From an uncultured Lachnospiraceae bacterium (GTDB lineage Bacteria > Bacillota > Clostridia > Lachnospirales > Lachnospiraceae), in contig CAKRTZ010000001.1 in the NCBI GenBank assembly GCA_934402515.1, positions 1 through 64,000 of the forward strand: a stretch of 64,000 nucleotides of DNA, written 5' to 3'. Positions 50,317-59,456 of the stretch are shown one piece after another. Both the position numbers and the translations under genes were made by a program. Each line of letters begins with the position of its first letter. The first letter of the stretch is position 1. The notes below the pieces were generated by a model. It searched no databases. It was not told the origin of the DNA and saw only the letters and a program-made list of their open reading frames with translations.

Positions 50317-53300
50317 TCAACCCAGGGTGATCTCAATGCTGTCTACTTTTCCATTCCGAATATCCTGAGCCATCTTGCCAGTGATTCGATGATCGGTCAC
50401 TTCTGCTTTTCCACCGTTCTTAAAAGCGATGCGTACCTTTTTGCACTCATACTGGCCGGGGATGTAATCCTTCTTCTGTTCCAGATGATAAATCACTCTG
50501 GTGGTTCCAAGAAGAGTTGCCTCCACGGTCTGATCCTCACCGATCAGATATGCAGGGATTGCAGGCTGAGGAGTAAAGGTCAGCTCTCCTTCTTTCATGG
50601 AGAAAGGTGCTGCACCGAACATCATCAGCTTCCACATGCTGATAAACTCAATCGTAGAACCGCTCAGTCTTGCCACAAAACCTTTTCCGTGAATTTTACT
50701 GTTCGGATTTGCAGAACTTGCCAGGAAAGAAGAATTTTCCAGGATACTTCTTCCATAAACTTCGGGATCCATAAAGGGCACTGCTGCCTTTGCAAAATCA
50801 GTAAAGAATTCTTCATACATACCGCTGCGCAGTACTTCCAACAGATATTTGTACTCCATGTGCAGCCAGATGGATTCATTTTCCAGCCATCCCGGTGTAA
50901 ATGCCTTTGCACGACCCAGCTCATAGGAAGCTTTATCCAGAGAATTATTTACCTTATACATCTGAAGTTTGCGGTCATATAATCCACTGCCTTTTACCCG
51001 GTCATAGCAGGCCTTTTTCTCTTCTTTTGTAAGATCCAGTTTTAAATAGCGGACGGTTCCTTCAAGGAAATCCGGTACCTTACGCACCTGGAAACCGGTG
51101 GGAAGAATCCCACTCTCCTGCTTCTTATAGCCGGTGGCCTCATAGGTGAAATAGGTCGGGCTTACGCCGCCATTGATTCGATGTGCCTTTTCAATGCCCT
51201 TCTTCACAGTAGCTGCAAACTCTTCCAGGATTTCCACGATCCGGCTGCTCTCATAGACCTTACATCTTCCGGATACGCCATCGTACACTTTTCCGCGGTA
51301 CACTTCCTTGGCATCGTTGATCTTATCCCAGAAAGAGAACACTTCCTCATCCTTGTCAATATGATCCTTTTCAATGCGGTTGATTAACTGCAGTTCCTCC
51401 AGGAAATTAGCCAGTTCTACAAACAAATCGATTCTTCCGGGATATTTCTTCATAGCACTGATGGTATACTCCAGCATACGCTCCAGTTCATAGGTCTCTG
51501 CCATAGAAGATCCGAACACACCCGGCATACCGTTTAACGCATCATACCAGCCGGGTTTTCCACCTTCCATCTCCACGCCCATGCCATAGGCATCCAGCGT
51601 AGCAAATTTCACTGCACAGAGAAGAATCAGTTTTTCTAATAATGTGCTCTTTAACACTTCGCCCTTGCCAAATTCGGTGCGTACCAGTTTTTCTTTTGTG
51701 TTACGGCGGGTCTCCTCCGCAATGGCATAGTACTGACGAAGTCCTTTCGGAGTTTCTGCGTAACGTCTTGCCCGGTCATTGATACCAGCCTGGGACAGGA
51801 ACCACACATAATCATTCTCGTATAAAAGGTCTTTCTCCTTTTCCGGGAATACCTCCAGATAATCTTTGATCAGATCCAGGTTGTAGGTCCAGTGGTCAGA
51901 CCAATAGCCTTCCTTAAAGTCAGCATTTAATGTCTTCTGAGAGAAATCCAGGAGCTGATAAAACAGGCTTTCCTGCCATCCCTTCGGATAGGTATCGTCC
52001 AGTTTCTCATAGAGTTGGCCGGGAGTAAAAGGTGTTGTCACGAAATCGTACAGTTCCATTGCATCTGCTTCCTGCAACAGTTTTTTCGCTGCGGCCTGCT
52101 CCATCTGGTAGGTAATTTTTTCGATTCCCAGAGGATTATAGCCGTCCAGCTGAATCAGGCTGTAGAAGGTGTGAATGTTCTCTGTTCCCACAAAAGGGGC
52201 GAAAAATACATCACAACGTCTGTTCTGGTTTACATCCCGGAAGTTTCCATTACCCTGGGAATAAAACTCCGGTGCCACAAAATAGTCGTTATAATCTCTT
52301 TCCAGATCTCCGTGTTTTCTGGAATACAAGTAAAAGATCTTATTATTTCCAAGTTTCATGGGCAGTCCGCCACGTAACACGTTGTCCATGTAGGTATAAC
52401 TGCAATAATCATCAAAATTGGTATTACCGGTCTTGGTGGCAATTCCTTTACAAAGTTCCTCCGTAAGTACGGTAGCTTCCTGAGCCTTTGCACGGAAGAA
52501 TGCAGCATTTCTGGGCTCTTCAAAGAACTTCATCAGCAGTTCCTGGTTTTCCACCTGTCCGATCATTTCATAGATGGTGACAGATTCTCCTGCCTGCAGG
52601 GTCTTCTTCAAGCCAAAGAATGCACAGGGAAGAAGGTTGGTATGCATCTGCTCCAGTGCAAGCACTCCATCCAGTCCTTCTTTTTCAAAGTTGATGGCTC
52701 TTCCCAAAGAATCGTCATAGGCAAAAATCACTTCCGGATCCACGATGGAGACCAGCTTGGTTCCGTCCTCCAGACATCCGTATGCAAAGTTTCCTCCCAG
52801 CACTTCCTGTACGGATGCAGAATCTGCCATGCTGGCCCTTACCCGGTAGTAGGGAACTCCTGCCTCGGTATCCTCCACCTGCATCCAGGCTTTGGAGGTC
52901 TGCCCCATATTCTTCATGCTGCCAAGATCTACGCCGTAAGGAATTACCGCCGGCATACCATCCAGCACCTCAATGTCCTTTGTCTCTTTGCTGTGGTTTG
53001 TGATTGTCACGCAGCGTACCAGTGCACCCAATCTCTCTGAGGGAAGTGTGTAATACTGTACCTTTGTGGTCAGACCGGTGGTGTCATTCACTTCTTCGAT
53101 ATGAAGCTCATTCATATCGATGCGCATCCGGTGTTCAATTTCCGCATCGGAAAAGCTTTCCGCCACCTGTCCGTTTAAACGGATAAAAGTTCTGAATCCG
53201 GTTCTTTTTACGTTCTGGTATGCCTGATGGGCGGGATAGAATTCCATAATGGAATGATTCTTATCCTGTACACCGAAGCTGACAACTCCCTGTCCCCGGT

Positions 53301-53421
53301 TCACATAATAACACCAGATGGGAATTCCTCTCACTCCGGCAATTCCGGGAAGAAAGCTGGCAAACCCGGATTTCTTTTCATACTGCTCCATCACATAACT
53401 GTTTTGATGATCCTGCATCAT
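50317..53421 (-). CDS. Large inverting oligosaccharide phosphorylase, GH161/GH149-like
   Basis: 1034 residues in the GH-Q clan layout: N-terminal beta-sandwich (about 1-330: FASFLPGIAGVRGIPIWCYY, VNRGQGVVSFGVQDKNHSIM), linker, (alpha/alpha)6 barrel (about 390-880) and C-terminal jelly roll. Barrel motifs: FRDVNQNRRCDVFF, EGYWSDHWTYNLDLI, KPGWYDALNGMPGVFGSSMA (acidic residue in WYDA is the likely general acid), GFVARLSGSTIEFISMW. It lacks the DWND of GH94. The best fit is the beta-1,3-glucan phosphorylase family GH161, from memory of that family, not from a search. No signal peptide, so it is cytoplasmic. It lies 18 bp after the GH94 gene. Confidence 0.65.
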   Translation of the reverse strand: MMQDHQNSYVMEQYEKKSGFASFLPGIAGVRGIPIWCYYVNRGQGVVSFGVQDKNHSIMEFYPAHQAYQNVKRTGFRTFIRLNGQVAESFSDAEIEHRMRIDMNELHIEEVNDTTGLTTKVQYYTLPSERLGALVRCVTITNHSKETKDIEVLDGMPAVIPYGVDLGSMKNMGQTSKAWMQVEDTEAGVPYYRVRASMADSASVQEVLGGNFAYGCLEDGTKLVSIVDPEVIFAYDDSLGRAINFEKEGLDGVLALEQMHTNLLPCAFFGLKKTLQAGESVTIYEMIGQVENQELLMKFFEEPRNAAFFRAKAQEATVLTEELCKGIATKTGNTNFDDYCSYTYMDNVLRGGLPMKLGNNKIFYLYSRKHGDLERDYNDYFVAPEFYSQGNGNFRDVNQNRRCDVFFAPFVGTENIHTFYSLIQLDGYNPLGIEKITYQMEQAAAKKLLQEADAMELYDFVTTPFTPGQLYEKLDDTYPKGWQESLFYQLLDFSQKTLNADFKEGYWSDHWTYNLDLIKDYLEVFPEKEKDLLYENDYVWFLSQAGINDRARRYAETPKGLRQYYAIAEETRRNTKEKLVRTEFGKGEVLKSTLLEKLILLCAVKFATLDAYGMGVEMEGGKPGWYDALNGMPGVFGSSMAETYELERMLEYTISAMKKYPGRIDLFVELANFLEELQLINRIEKDHIDKDEEVFSFWDKINDAKEVYRGKVYDGVSGRCKVYESSRIVEILEEFAATVKKGIEKAHRINGGVSPTYFTYEATGYKKQESGILPTGFQVRKVPDFLEGTVRYLKLDLTKEEKKACYDRVKGSGLYDRKLQMYKVNNSLDKASYELGRAKAFTPGWLENESIWLHMEYKYLLEVLRSGMYEEFFTDFAKAAVPFMDPEVYGRSILENSSFLASSANPNSKIHGKGFVARLSGSTIEFISMWKLMMFGAAPFSMKEGELTFTPQPAIPAYLIGEDQTVEATLLGTTRVIYHLEQKKDYIPGQYECKKVRIAFKNGGKAEVTDHRITGKMAQDIRNGKVDSIEITLG

Positions 53422-53439
53422 ATTTCCCTCTCTTTTCTA

Positions 53440-56139
53440 TTATTCACAAGGAACCAGTTCTACGATTAACTGCTGTTCGTCCTGTCCCCAGCTTAAAATT
53501 TCTTTTCTGTCAATGCGGCAATTCTTTCCGTTCTCCTCAATGGTGCCTGTATGCTGTCCCTTCCTATATACACTGCCGATACGATAACTGCCATATTCTG
53601 CCTTAACTGCATTGTGGTAGGTTATCTGCAGCTTCTTTCCTGCAAAAGTGAAGGTTGCTGTGGCATCGCCGTCCTCATTAAACTGATCTGCCAACAGCTT
53701 CGGCTCTAAGACCAGATCACCCTGACATCCGCCGATACCATACATCTGGGAAAGAACGGTGTACAAATACCAGCTTGCAGCGCCGGTAAGATACTGATAA
53801 ACACCCTTACCACCCTGCTCAAAATACTCAGGAATACCTGGATACATTTTTCCCCGTTTTTCGTCACTTGCCTGTTCATACAGAGTATGTAACGCCTTGT
53901 AGCCTTCCTTTACCAGACCTCTGCTGTAAAGGGCGTAAGCATACATCACGGTCATATGGGAAAACACCGCACCGTTCTCTTTCTCGCCGTAAGCAAATCC
54001 GAACATGCGTCCCAGGTCCGTCTTTACCTCATGGAAATTTGTATTCAGGCGATAACCACCTGCCTGCTCATCATAAAGGTAAGCGTCCGCACTGTCCGCA
54101 ATCGCTTTCGCCTGGTTTTCATCGGCGGTTTTATCCATAATCGCAAAGACCTGTCCGGTAAGCATCATGCGGGTATCTCCGTCATGGTTTCCTTCCACCG
54201 GATTTCCGTGATTGTCATAGTAACTGTTAAACCAGCCATGACCGGCACCATCCTCTACCCATTCCTGTGTACGGATATGTCCTCTCATCCAGTCTGCTTT
54301 TTCCTGCAGGCTGGCAATACATTCTTCGATACCCAGTGCAGCCTGTTTCGTCTCCCCTGCGGTTTCTGTCACACAGTTTTCTAAGAAACTCTGTAAAAGC
54401 TCATGTTTTTTCTCCACGCTGTCGTAAAGATCCGCACCCATGTTAAACAGCGGTATCATACGTTCTGCCACAACAATGGAGTTGATTCCCCGCTCTTTGG
54501 CAATGCGAAGCAGCCCCGCCAGATCCTCAAGATTCTGTGCATAGGCATTGGTAAATGCTACGCTCTCACCTTTTTCTTTTGCCATATCCAATGCATCATT
54601 CCAGTCTGCTCCACGGAGACGGATGATATTATGTTCGCCCACATCATAAAAAGCGGTAAGGTTCTGCAATAACAGATGCTCCAGTACTGTTCCGGTATGT
54701 TTCTTTTCTGCTTTTGCCTCCCAGTCCTCATCCGTGGCTTCTCCACGCATTACCTGTTTATCCAGGAAATAGGGGGCTTCTTTCCAAAGCAGGTCATAAT
54801 CTCCGGTTTCATCCAGATACAGTTTAGTGGTAATGCAGGGCCATACTCCGTGATCCATCCACACACGGGTAATATTGTTACGGTCTGCAATAAATTCTCC
54901 GGGTTTGCTTCCGATAATGGTAGCATTGGTTCCATCCGGACGTACACCGCCGAAATTCTGATATAACAGTTCTCCCACCGGCTCCGGGTCCATAAGAAGA
55001 AGGGCAAGGCAGTCCTGCCACAGATCCCTCCATCCTCTTCCCCCTTTTCCATAATCGTGATGAGGCAGGAAAGAGCATCCGAAAATGCGGCGGAGTGTAG
55101 GCTGGAAACTAACCCATTTCATCCAACGGTCGAAGTTGGAATCGCCACTCTTCACAGCGATGTTGACACAGCTGTTCCAATATTTCTTTGACTCCTCGAA
55201 CGCCTTTTCCACCTCACTCAGTTTCTGGTAGCGCTTTGCAAAATCTGCAGGGTTCACACCTCTGTCTACCGCTCCAAATACCAGAATATAAGTTTTCTCT
55301 TCATCCGGAGCCAGCGTGCATTCACGGAAACGGAAAGCACCCATTGCCTCACGGCCTGCTCTTTTGGTTTCTGCCGCTACTCCCGGCAGATTCTGGATAA
55401 CGCTGCAGGGTCTCTCAAAATCACCGCCCTCGCCAATATACTCTTCCAAGGTAGGGAAGAAACTTTCAGGTAAAACACCATCCTCTTCATAGCCGTAAAC
55501 AAAGTAAGTGGTATCTGCCAGCTTATGTCCTCTTTCATCAAAGGAAAGGGTAGGTTCTACCTCCACGCCCTCCGGCACCACGTTGATGCGGTGTAACAGG
55601 GATGTCACATGTCTATGGTCACGGAGATTGTCTGCACTTCTTCCAAAAATAGGAATTGCTGCAGTAGGAACAAAGGTCACTCTCTGTTTTCCTGTGTTTT
55701 TCACAGTCACAGTAATGATCTCTGCGTTCACATCCATTGCCGCAAAGATTCTAGTCTGGGCCGACAGCTGATATTTCACGGACTCACGGTATACGGTATG
55801 CCACAAAAATCCGGCTTCCACCGCACTCTTGTCCTGCAGATTCGTGAATCGTTTGGAGGCTTCCTCTGCAGATGCTCCACAGACAGACCAGCTTCCGATT
55901 CCCTTTATATAGCACCAGAAGTTACGGCCGGTACGCTTGTTCTGTAAATCCATAATGCTGGCCGGCTCCAACAGGAAATGATTCTGATCCAGTTTGGCAT
56001 CTCCTGTCATAGAAGGAGTCACTGCACTTTTAAGTCCCAGTTCATTTGCAATAGGGAAATACAAACCACTGGTTTGTTCCGGATTCTCCAAACGGAAAGA
56101 ACCCTGCTCATCCATATACCTGATCTTTTCCATATTCAT
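53440..56139 (-). CDS. GH94 disaccharide phosphorylase (cellobiose/laminaribiose phosphorylase type)
   Basis: 899 residues, cytoplasmic. N-terminal beta-sandwich (about 1-290), helical linker, (alpha/alpha)6 barrel (about 330-780) with GRGWRDLWQDCLALLLMDP, DGTNATIIGSKPGEFI, MDHGVWPCITTKLYLDETGD and RGADWNDALDMA (DWND with the catalytic general acid), then a C-terminal sandwich with PGIPEYFEQGGKGVYQYLTG and ASWYLYTV. It cleaves a beta-linked disaccharide with phosphate to a sugar 1-phosphate, conserving bond energy. Specificity is not readable; pairing with a GH161-like enzyme would fit laminaribiose. First gene of the catabolic pair. Confidence 0.88.
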   Translation of the reverse strand: MNMEKIRYMDEQGSFRLENPEQTSGLYFPIANELGLKSAVTPSMTGDAKLDQNHFLLEPASIMDLQNKRTGRNFWCYIKGIGSWSVCGASAEEASKRFTNLQDKSAVEAGFLWHTVYRESVKYQLSAQTRIFAAMDVNAEIITVTVKNTGKQRVTFVPTAAIPIFGRSADNLRDHRHVTSLLHRINVVPEGVEVEPTLSFDERGHKLADTTYFVYGYEEDGVLPESFFPTLEEYIGEGGDFERPCSVIQNLPGVAAETKRAGREAMGAFRFRECTLAPDEEKTYILVFGAVDRGVNPADFAKRYQKLSEVEKAFEESKKYWNSCVNIAVKSGDSNFDRWMKWVSFQPTLRRIFGCSFLPHHDYGKGGRGWRDLWQDCLALLLMDPEPVGELLYQNFGGVRPDGTNATIIGSKPGEFIADRNNITRVWMDHGVWPCITTKLYLDETGDYDLLWKEAPYFLDKQVMRGEATDEDWEAKAEKKHTGTVLEHLLLQNLTAFYDVGEHNIIRLRGADWNDALDMAKEKGESVAFTNAYAQNLEDLAGLLRIAKERGINSIVVAERMIPLFNMGADLYDSVEKKHELLQSFLENCVTETAGETKQAALGIEECIASLQEKADWMRGHIRTQEWVEDGAGHGWFNSYYDNHGNPVEGNHDGDTRMMLTGQVFAIMDKTADENQAKAIADSADAYLYDEQAGGYRLNTNFHEVKTDLGRMFGFAYGEKENGAVFSHMTVMYAYALYSRGLVKEGYKALHTLYEQASDEKRGKMYPGIPEYFEQGGKGVYQYLTGAASWYLYTVLSQMYGIGGCQGDLVLEPKLLADQFNEDGDATATFTFAGKKLQITYHNAVKAEYGSYRIGSVYRKGQHTGTIEENGKNCRIDRKEILSWGQDEQQLIVELVPCE

Positions 56140-56157
56140 CCCATCCTTTTCTTTGTA

Positions 56158-56233
56158 TAACGGTGTTAACCATGGGTGACACCGTTATCATAGTATCATC
56201 ATTATATTCCCATGGTATAAAAAACGGGTGACA
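56158..56233 (-). promoter_or_regulatory. Regulatory region of the phosphorylase operon
   Basis: A palindrome with 9-bp arms TAACGGTGT/ACACCGTTA (56158-56166, 56179-56187) around a CCATGG centre lies between the promoter and the gene. A likely -10 TATAAT (56201-56206, minus) lacks a good -35. The octamer TGTCACCC occurs twice on the minus strand (56226-56233 over the -35 position, and 56174-56181 inside the palindrome). Probably a repressor operator plus an upstream activator site. Confidence 0.5.
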
Positions 56234-56234
56234 T

Positions 56235-56264
56235 AAAAAAGACACCTTTTTTTCAAAAGGTGTC
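56235..56264 (-). terminator. Terminator of the der-plsY-gpsA operon
   Basis: Minus-strand stem GACACCTTTT/AAAAGGTGTC with a 4-nt loop, then TTTTTT. It lies 29 bp after the gpsA stop. Confidence 0.85.
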
Positions 56265-56292
56265 ATAATTTCATTTACTTATGGAATTGGAT

Positions 56293-57303
56293 TTATTCTT
56301 CCCAGTCCACACCAGGATTTTCGATTTTCTTATCCCGCAGCATCAGTTCTTTCACGGCAATATCTGCTTTCTTGTCCTCGAAGAGAACCTGATTCACCTG
56401 CTCGATAATAGGCATTTCAATATGGTACTCTCTGGCAAGTCCCATGGCTGCTTTGGCAGAGTACACACCCTCCACCACCATCTGTACCTCATCCATGGCC
56501 TCCTGCATGGTTTTGCCCTGTCCAATGAGGATTCCGGCTCTGCGGTTTCTGGAATGCATGCTGGCGCAGGTTACGATCAAGTCACCGATTCCGGTAAGTC
56601 CATAGAAAGTCTCCGGTTTTCCACCCATAGCCATGCCCAGTCTGGCGATTTCATGAATGCCTCTGGTGATTAAGGCTGCCTTGGTGTTATCTCCATATCC
56701 CAGCCCGTCTGCAATACCCGCAGCCAAAGCCACCACATTTTTCAAAGAACCGCCCAGTTCAATGCCCAGCACATCCGCACTGGTATACACCCGGAACACA
56801 TCGCTCATGAAATAATTTTGCAGCGTTTCCGCCACCTTGCGGCTGTGTGCTCCCACTACAATACTGGTGGGAAGTCCCCGGCTTACCTCCTCCGCATGGG
56901 AAGGACCGGACAAAACTGCCACCTGTGCCTGAGGGATCTCCTGTTCAATAATCTCCGACAGAGTCATGTAGGTGCCGTCCTCGATACCCTTTGCCACATT
57001 GACAATCATCTGTCCTTCTGCCACCAGAGGGGCCAGGCGTTTCGCCGTCACTCTGGTGTAAGCACTCGCCACCGCCATCACCAGTAAGTCCATGCCTTCC
57101 ACACCCCGGGCATCCTCTGTGGTGTATACAATGTCCTCCGGCAGTTTCACGCCGGGAAGCATTTTATGCTCATGATGCTCTTTTAAATATGCAATCTCCT
57201 GGGGAATGGCAGACCATACGGTTACCTGATGACCGTTCTTATGTAACAGGACTGCCAGACCAATGCCCCAGCTTCCTCCACCTAATATCGAGATCTTTGC
57301 CAC
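56293..57303 (-). CDS. gpsA: Glycerol-3-phosphate dehydrogenase [NAD(P)+]
   Basis: Makes sn-glycerol 3-phosphate for phospholipids, 336 residues. NAD-binding ILGGGSWGIGLAVLLHKNGH (GGGSWG, usually GAGSWG), NVAKGIEDGTYMTLSE, VLSGPSHAEEVSRGLPT, catalytic Lys in LGGSLKNVVALAAGIADGLG, and GLTGIGDLIVTC. It is 5 bp after plsY; the product is the acyl acceptor for PlsY, so the two genes act in sequence. Confidence 0.97.
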   Translation of the reverse strand: MAKISILGGGSWGIGLAVLLHKNGHQVTVWSAIPQEIAYLKEHHEHKMLPGVKLPEDIVYTTEDARGVEGMDLLVMAVASAYTRVTAKRLAPLVAEGQMIVNVAKGIEDGTYMTLSEIIEQEIPQAQVAVLSGPSHAEEVSRGLPTSIVVGAHSRKVAETLQNYFMSDVFRVYTSADVLGIELGGSLKNVVALAAGIADGLGYGDNTKAALITRGIHEIARLGMAMGGKPETFYGLTGIGDLIVTCASMHSRNRRAGILIGQGKTMQEAMDEVQMVVEGVYSAKAAMGLAREYHIEMPIIEQVNQVLFEDKKADIAVKELMLRDKKIENPGVDWEE

Positions 57304-57308
57304 TGTTT

Positions 57309-57959
57309 TTACTCCTTGTTCTTCTTAAATAGATAGGTCTTGCGCTCCTCATGTTTCCAAAGCCGCACAATATTGGCACGGTGCTGATAATAAGCAAGGG
57401 CTGCCAGTGCAATGCCAATGATGTACATTTCAATAAGCTGTGCCTGGGTCATCGCTCCCAGAATTCCCAGCTGTCCACTGATGATCAGCTGGATTACAAA
57501 TCCGGCATACACCAGGAGGGAGCCTAAGGATACATAGTGGGTGGTGAGGAAAATACCGAAAAACAAAATCACGCCCACGGGAATAAAGGTGGGATGAAAG
57601 GACAGAATCAGGCCAGCGGTGGCTGCAATTCCCTTTCCTCCCTTGAAATTCATATAGAAAGGAAAATCGTGAGCCAGAATCACTCCTGCAGCTGCATACA
57701 TTTTCAGCAGATAAATGGTTTCCGGATGGGATCCTTTAAATAACGCTGTCACAATTGCCAGTGCCACCATGCATTTGGCAATGTCTCCCACCAGTACAAT
57801 AAGTCCTGCCTTGGTTCCAAAAACACGAAGAGTATTGGTTGTCCCTGCATTACCGCTGCCGTGCTGCCTGATATCGATGCCATGCATCTTACCATAGATA
57901 TATGCTGTCTGGATCAATCCGAATGCATAACCGATTAAAAAACTGTAAAGTCGTTCCAC
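57309..57959 (-). CDS. plsY: Acyl-phosphate:glycerol-3-phosphate acyltransferase
   Basis: Membrane acyltransferase making lysophosphatidic acid, 216 residues. Five or so membrane segments; motifs IRQHGSGNAGTTNTLRVFG, FYMNFKGGKGIAAT and HYVSLGSL correspond to the three conserved PlsY loops. The start is a GTG at 57959, 2 bp after the der stop. The C-terminus extends by a basic tail (HEERKTYLFKKNKE). Confidence 0.95.
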   Translation of the reverse strand: MERLYSFLIGYAFGLIQTAYIYGKMHGIDIRQHGSGNAGTTNTLRVFGTKAGLIVLVGDIAKCMVALAIVTALFKGSHPETIYLLKMYAAAGVILAHDFPFYMNFKGGKGIAATAGLILSFHPTFIPVGVILFFGIFLTTHYVSLGSLLVYAGFVIQLIISGQLGILGAMTQAQLIEMYIIGIALAALAYYQHRANIVRLWKHEERKTYLFKKNKE

Positions 57960-57961
57960 GT

Positions 57962-59299
57962 CTATTCATTTTCCTTTCTCTCGCGAATAATAAATTTCAG
58001 GGGTGTTCCCTGGAATCCAAAAGCTTCACGAATCTGGTTTTCAATATATCTGGTGTAGGAAAAGTGCATCAGTTCCTTGTCGTTGACAAAAATGACGAAG
58101 GTAGGTGGTTTCACTGCAACCTGGGTAATGTAGTACAGGCGCAGGCGTTTGCCCTTGTCGGTGGGTGGCTGCTGCATTGCCACCGCCTCGGACATAATCT
58201 CGTTGAGGACACCGGTCTGTACGCGCATGGCATGATTCTCACTGACGGCTTCGATCAGATCAAAAAGTTTCGGCAGACGCTGCCCGGTCTGTGCAGAAAT
58301 AAACAGGATCTCCGCATAGGGCATAAAGGAAAGTGTCTGACGCACCTTAGCAGAAAACTTATTCACGGTTTTGTTATTTTTCTCCACCGCATCCCACTTG
58401 TTTACTGCAATGATCATGGCTTTGCCACGCTCATGGGCAATTCCTGCAATCTTCGCATCCTGTTCGGTAACTCCTTCCACCGCATCAATGAGGAGTACCA
58501 CTACATCGGCACGCTCCACAGCGGAGACCGTGCGGACGATCATAAAATGCTCCAGTTCTTCTTTAATTTTATTTTTGCGGCGCAGTCCTGCGGTATCGAT
58601 AAACACATATTCTTTGCCATTGTGACGGATTTCCGTATCCACCGCATCTCTGGTAGTTCCGGCGATATCAGACACAATGAGGCGGTTTTCTCCCAGCAGT
58701 TTATTGATGAGGGAGGACTTCCCTACGTTTGGCTTTCCTACGATAGCCACACGAATCCGGTCGTCATCTTCCTCCTCTCCTGCATACTCCGGGAAATGCT
58801 CCAGCACTGCATCCAGCATATCTCCCAGTCCCAGACGGTTCACGGAAGAAATGGGATAAGGTTCACCGATTCCCAGATTGTAAAACTCATACACATCCGG
58901 CATCAGCTTATCAAAGTTGTCCACTTTATTGACTACCAGCACCACCGGTTTGTGGGAGCGTCTTAGCATGTCCGCTACTTTTGCATCTGCATCCACCAGT
59001 CCCTGTTTCACATCCACCATGAACATAATCACATCTGCGGTATCAATGGCAATCTGTGCCTGCTCCCGCATCTGGGATAAAATGATATCGTTGGAATCCG
59101 GCTCGATACCGCCGGTGTCAATCAGGGTAAAAGTGCGGTCCAGCCAGTTGACATCCGCATAAATACGGTCTCTGGTAATGCCCGGTGTGTCTTTTACAAT
59201 TGCTATTCTTTCACCTGCCAGCACGTTAAACAGGGTGGATTTTCCCACATTGGGACGTCCCACTACTGCTACGATGGGTTTGGTTTTTTTCTTTGCCAT
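57962..59299 (-). CDS. der: Ribosome biogenesis GTPase Der (EngA)
   Basis: Tandem-GTPase protein for 50S assembly, 445 residues. G domain 1 (GRPNVGKSTLFN, DTGGI, NKVD; about 10-165), G domain 2 (GKPNVGKSSLINKL, DTAGLR, NKWD; about 180-350), then the C-terminal KH-like domain (about 355-440). Length and all G motifs are standard. First gene of der-plsY-gpsA, divergent from prs. Confidence 0.98.
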   Translation of the reverse strand: MAKKKTKPIVAVVGRPNVGKSTLFNVLAGERIAIVKDTPGITRDRIYADVNWLDRTFTLIDTGGIEPDSNDIILSQMREQAQIAIDTADVIMFMVDVKQGLVDADAKVADMLRRSHKPVVLVVNKVDNFDKLMPDVYEFYNLGIGEPYPISSVNRLGLGDMLDAVLEHFPEYAGEEEDDDRIRVAIVGKPNVGKSSLINKLLGENRLIVSDIAGTTRDAVDTEIRHNGKEYVFIDTAGLRRKNKIKEELEHFMIVRTVSAVERADVVVLLIDAVEGVTEQDAKIAGIAHERGKAMIIAVNKWDAVEKNNKTVNKFSAKVRQTLSFMPYAEILFISAQTGQRLPKLFDLIEAVSENHAMRVQTGVLNEIMSEAVAMQQPPTDKGKRLRLYYITQVAVKPPTFVIFVNDKELMHFSYTRYIENQIREAFGFQGTPLKFIIRERKENE

Positions 59300-59332
59300 A
59301 GTTATCTCCCTCTTTTTTACAAGGTTCTTTTA

Positions 59333-59361
59333 ATTTTAGCTTATTTCAAAAATGTTGTAAA
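59333..59361 (-). promoter_or_regulatory. Promoter of der-plsY-gpsA
   Basis: Minus strand TTTACA (59356-59361), 17-bp spacer, TAAAAT (59333-59338), about 35 bp upstream of der. Confidence 0.55.
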
Positions 59362-59380
59362 GAAGAATCACGGATTATTC

Positions 59381-59409
59381 TTGACGCATGCCCTGTCGAA
59401 TGATATAAA
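59381..59409 (+). promoter_or_regulatory. Promoter of prs
   Basis: TTGACG (59381-59386), 17-bp spacer, TATAAA (59404-59409). The -35 boxes of der and prs are 19 bp apart, back to back. Confidence 0.6.
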
Positions 59410-59456
59410 ATGTAGTATAATATCTTTACTTATATTTTACCGTACCGGAGGCCATT

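Noticed and set aside
57902..58966. 354-codon plus-strand open frame
   Set aside because: Antisense to der and plsY, both of which are unmistakable.
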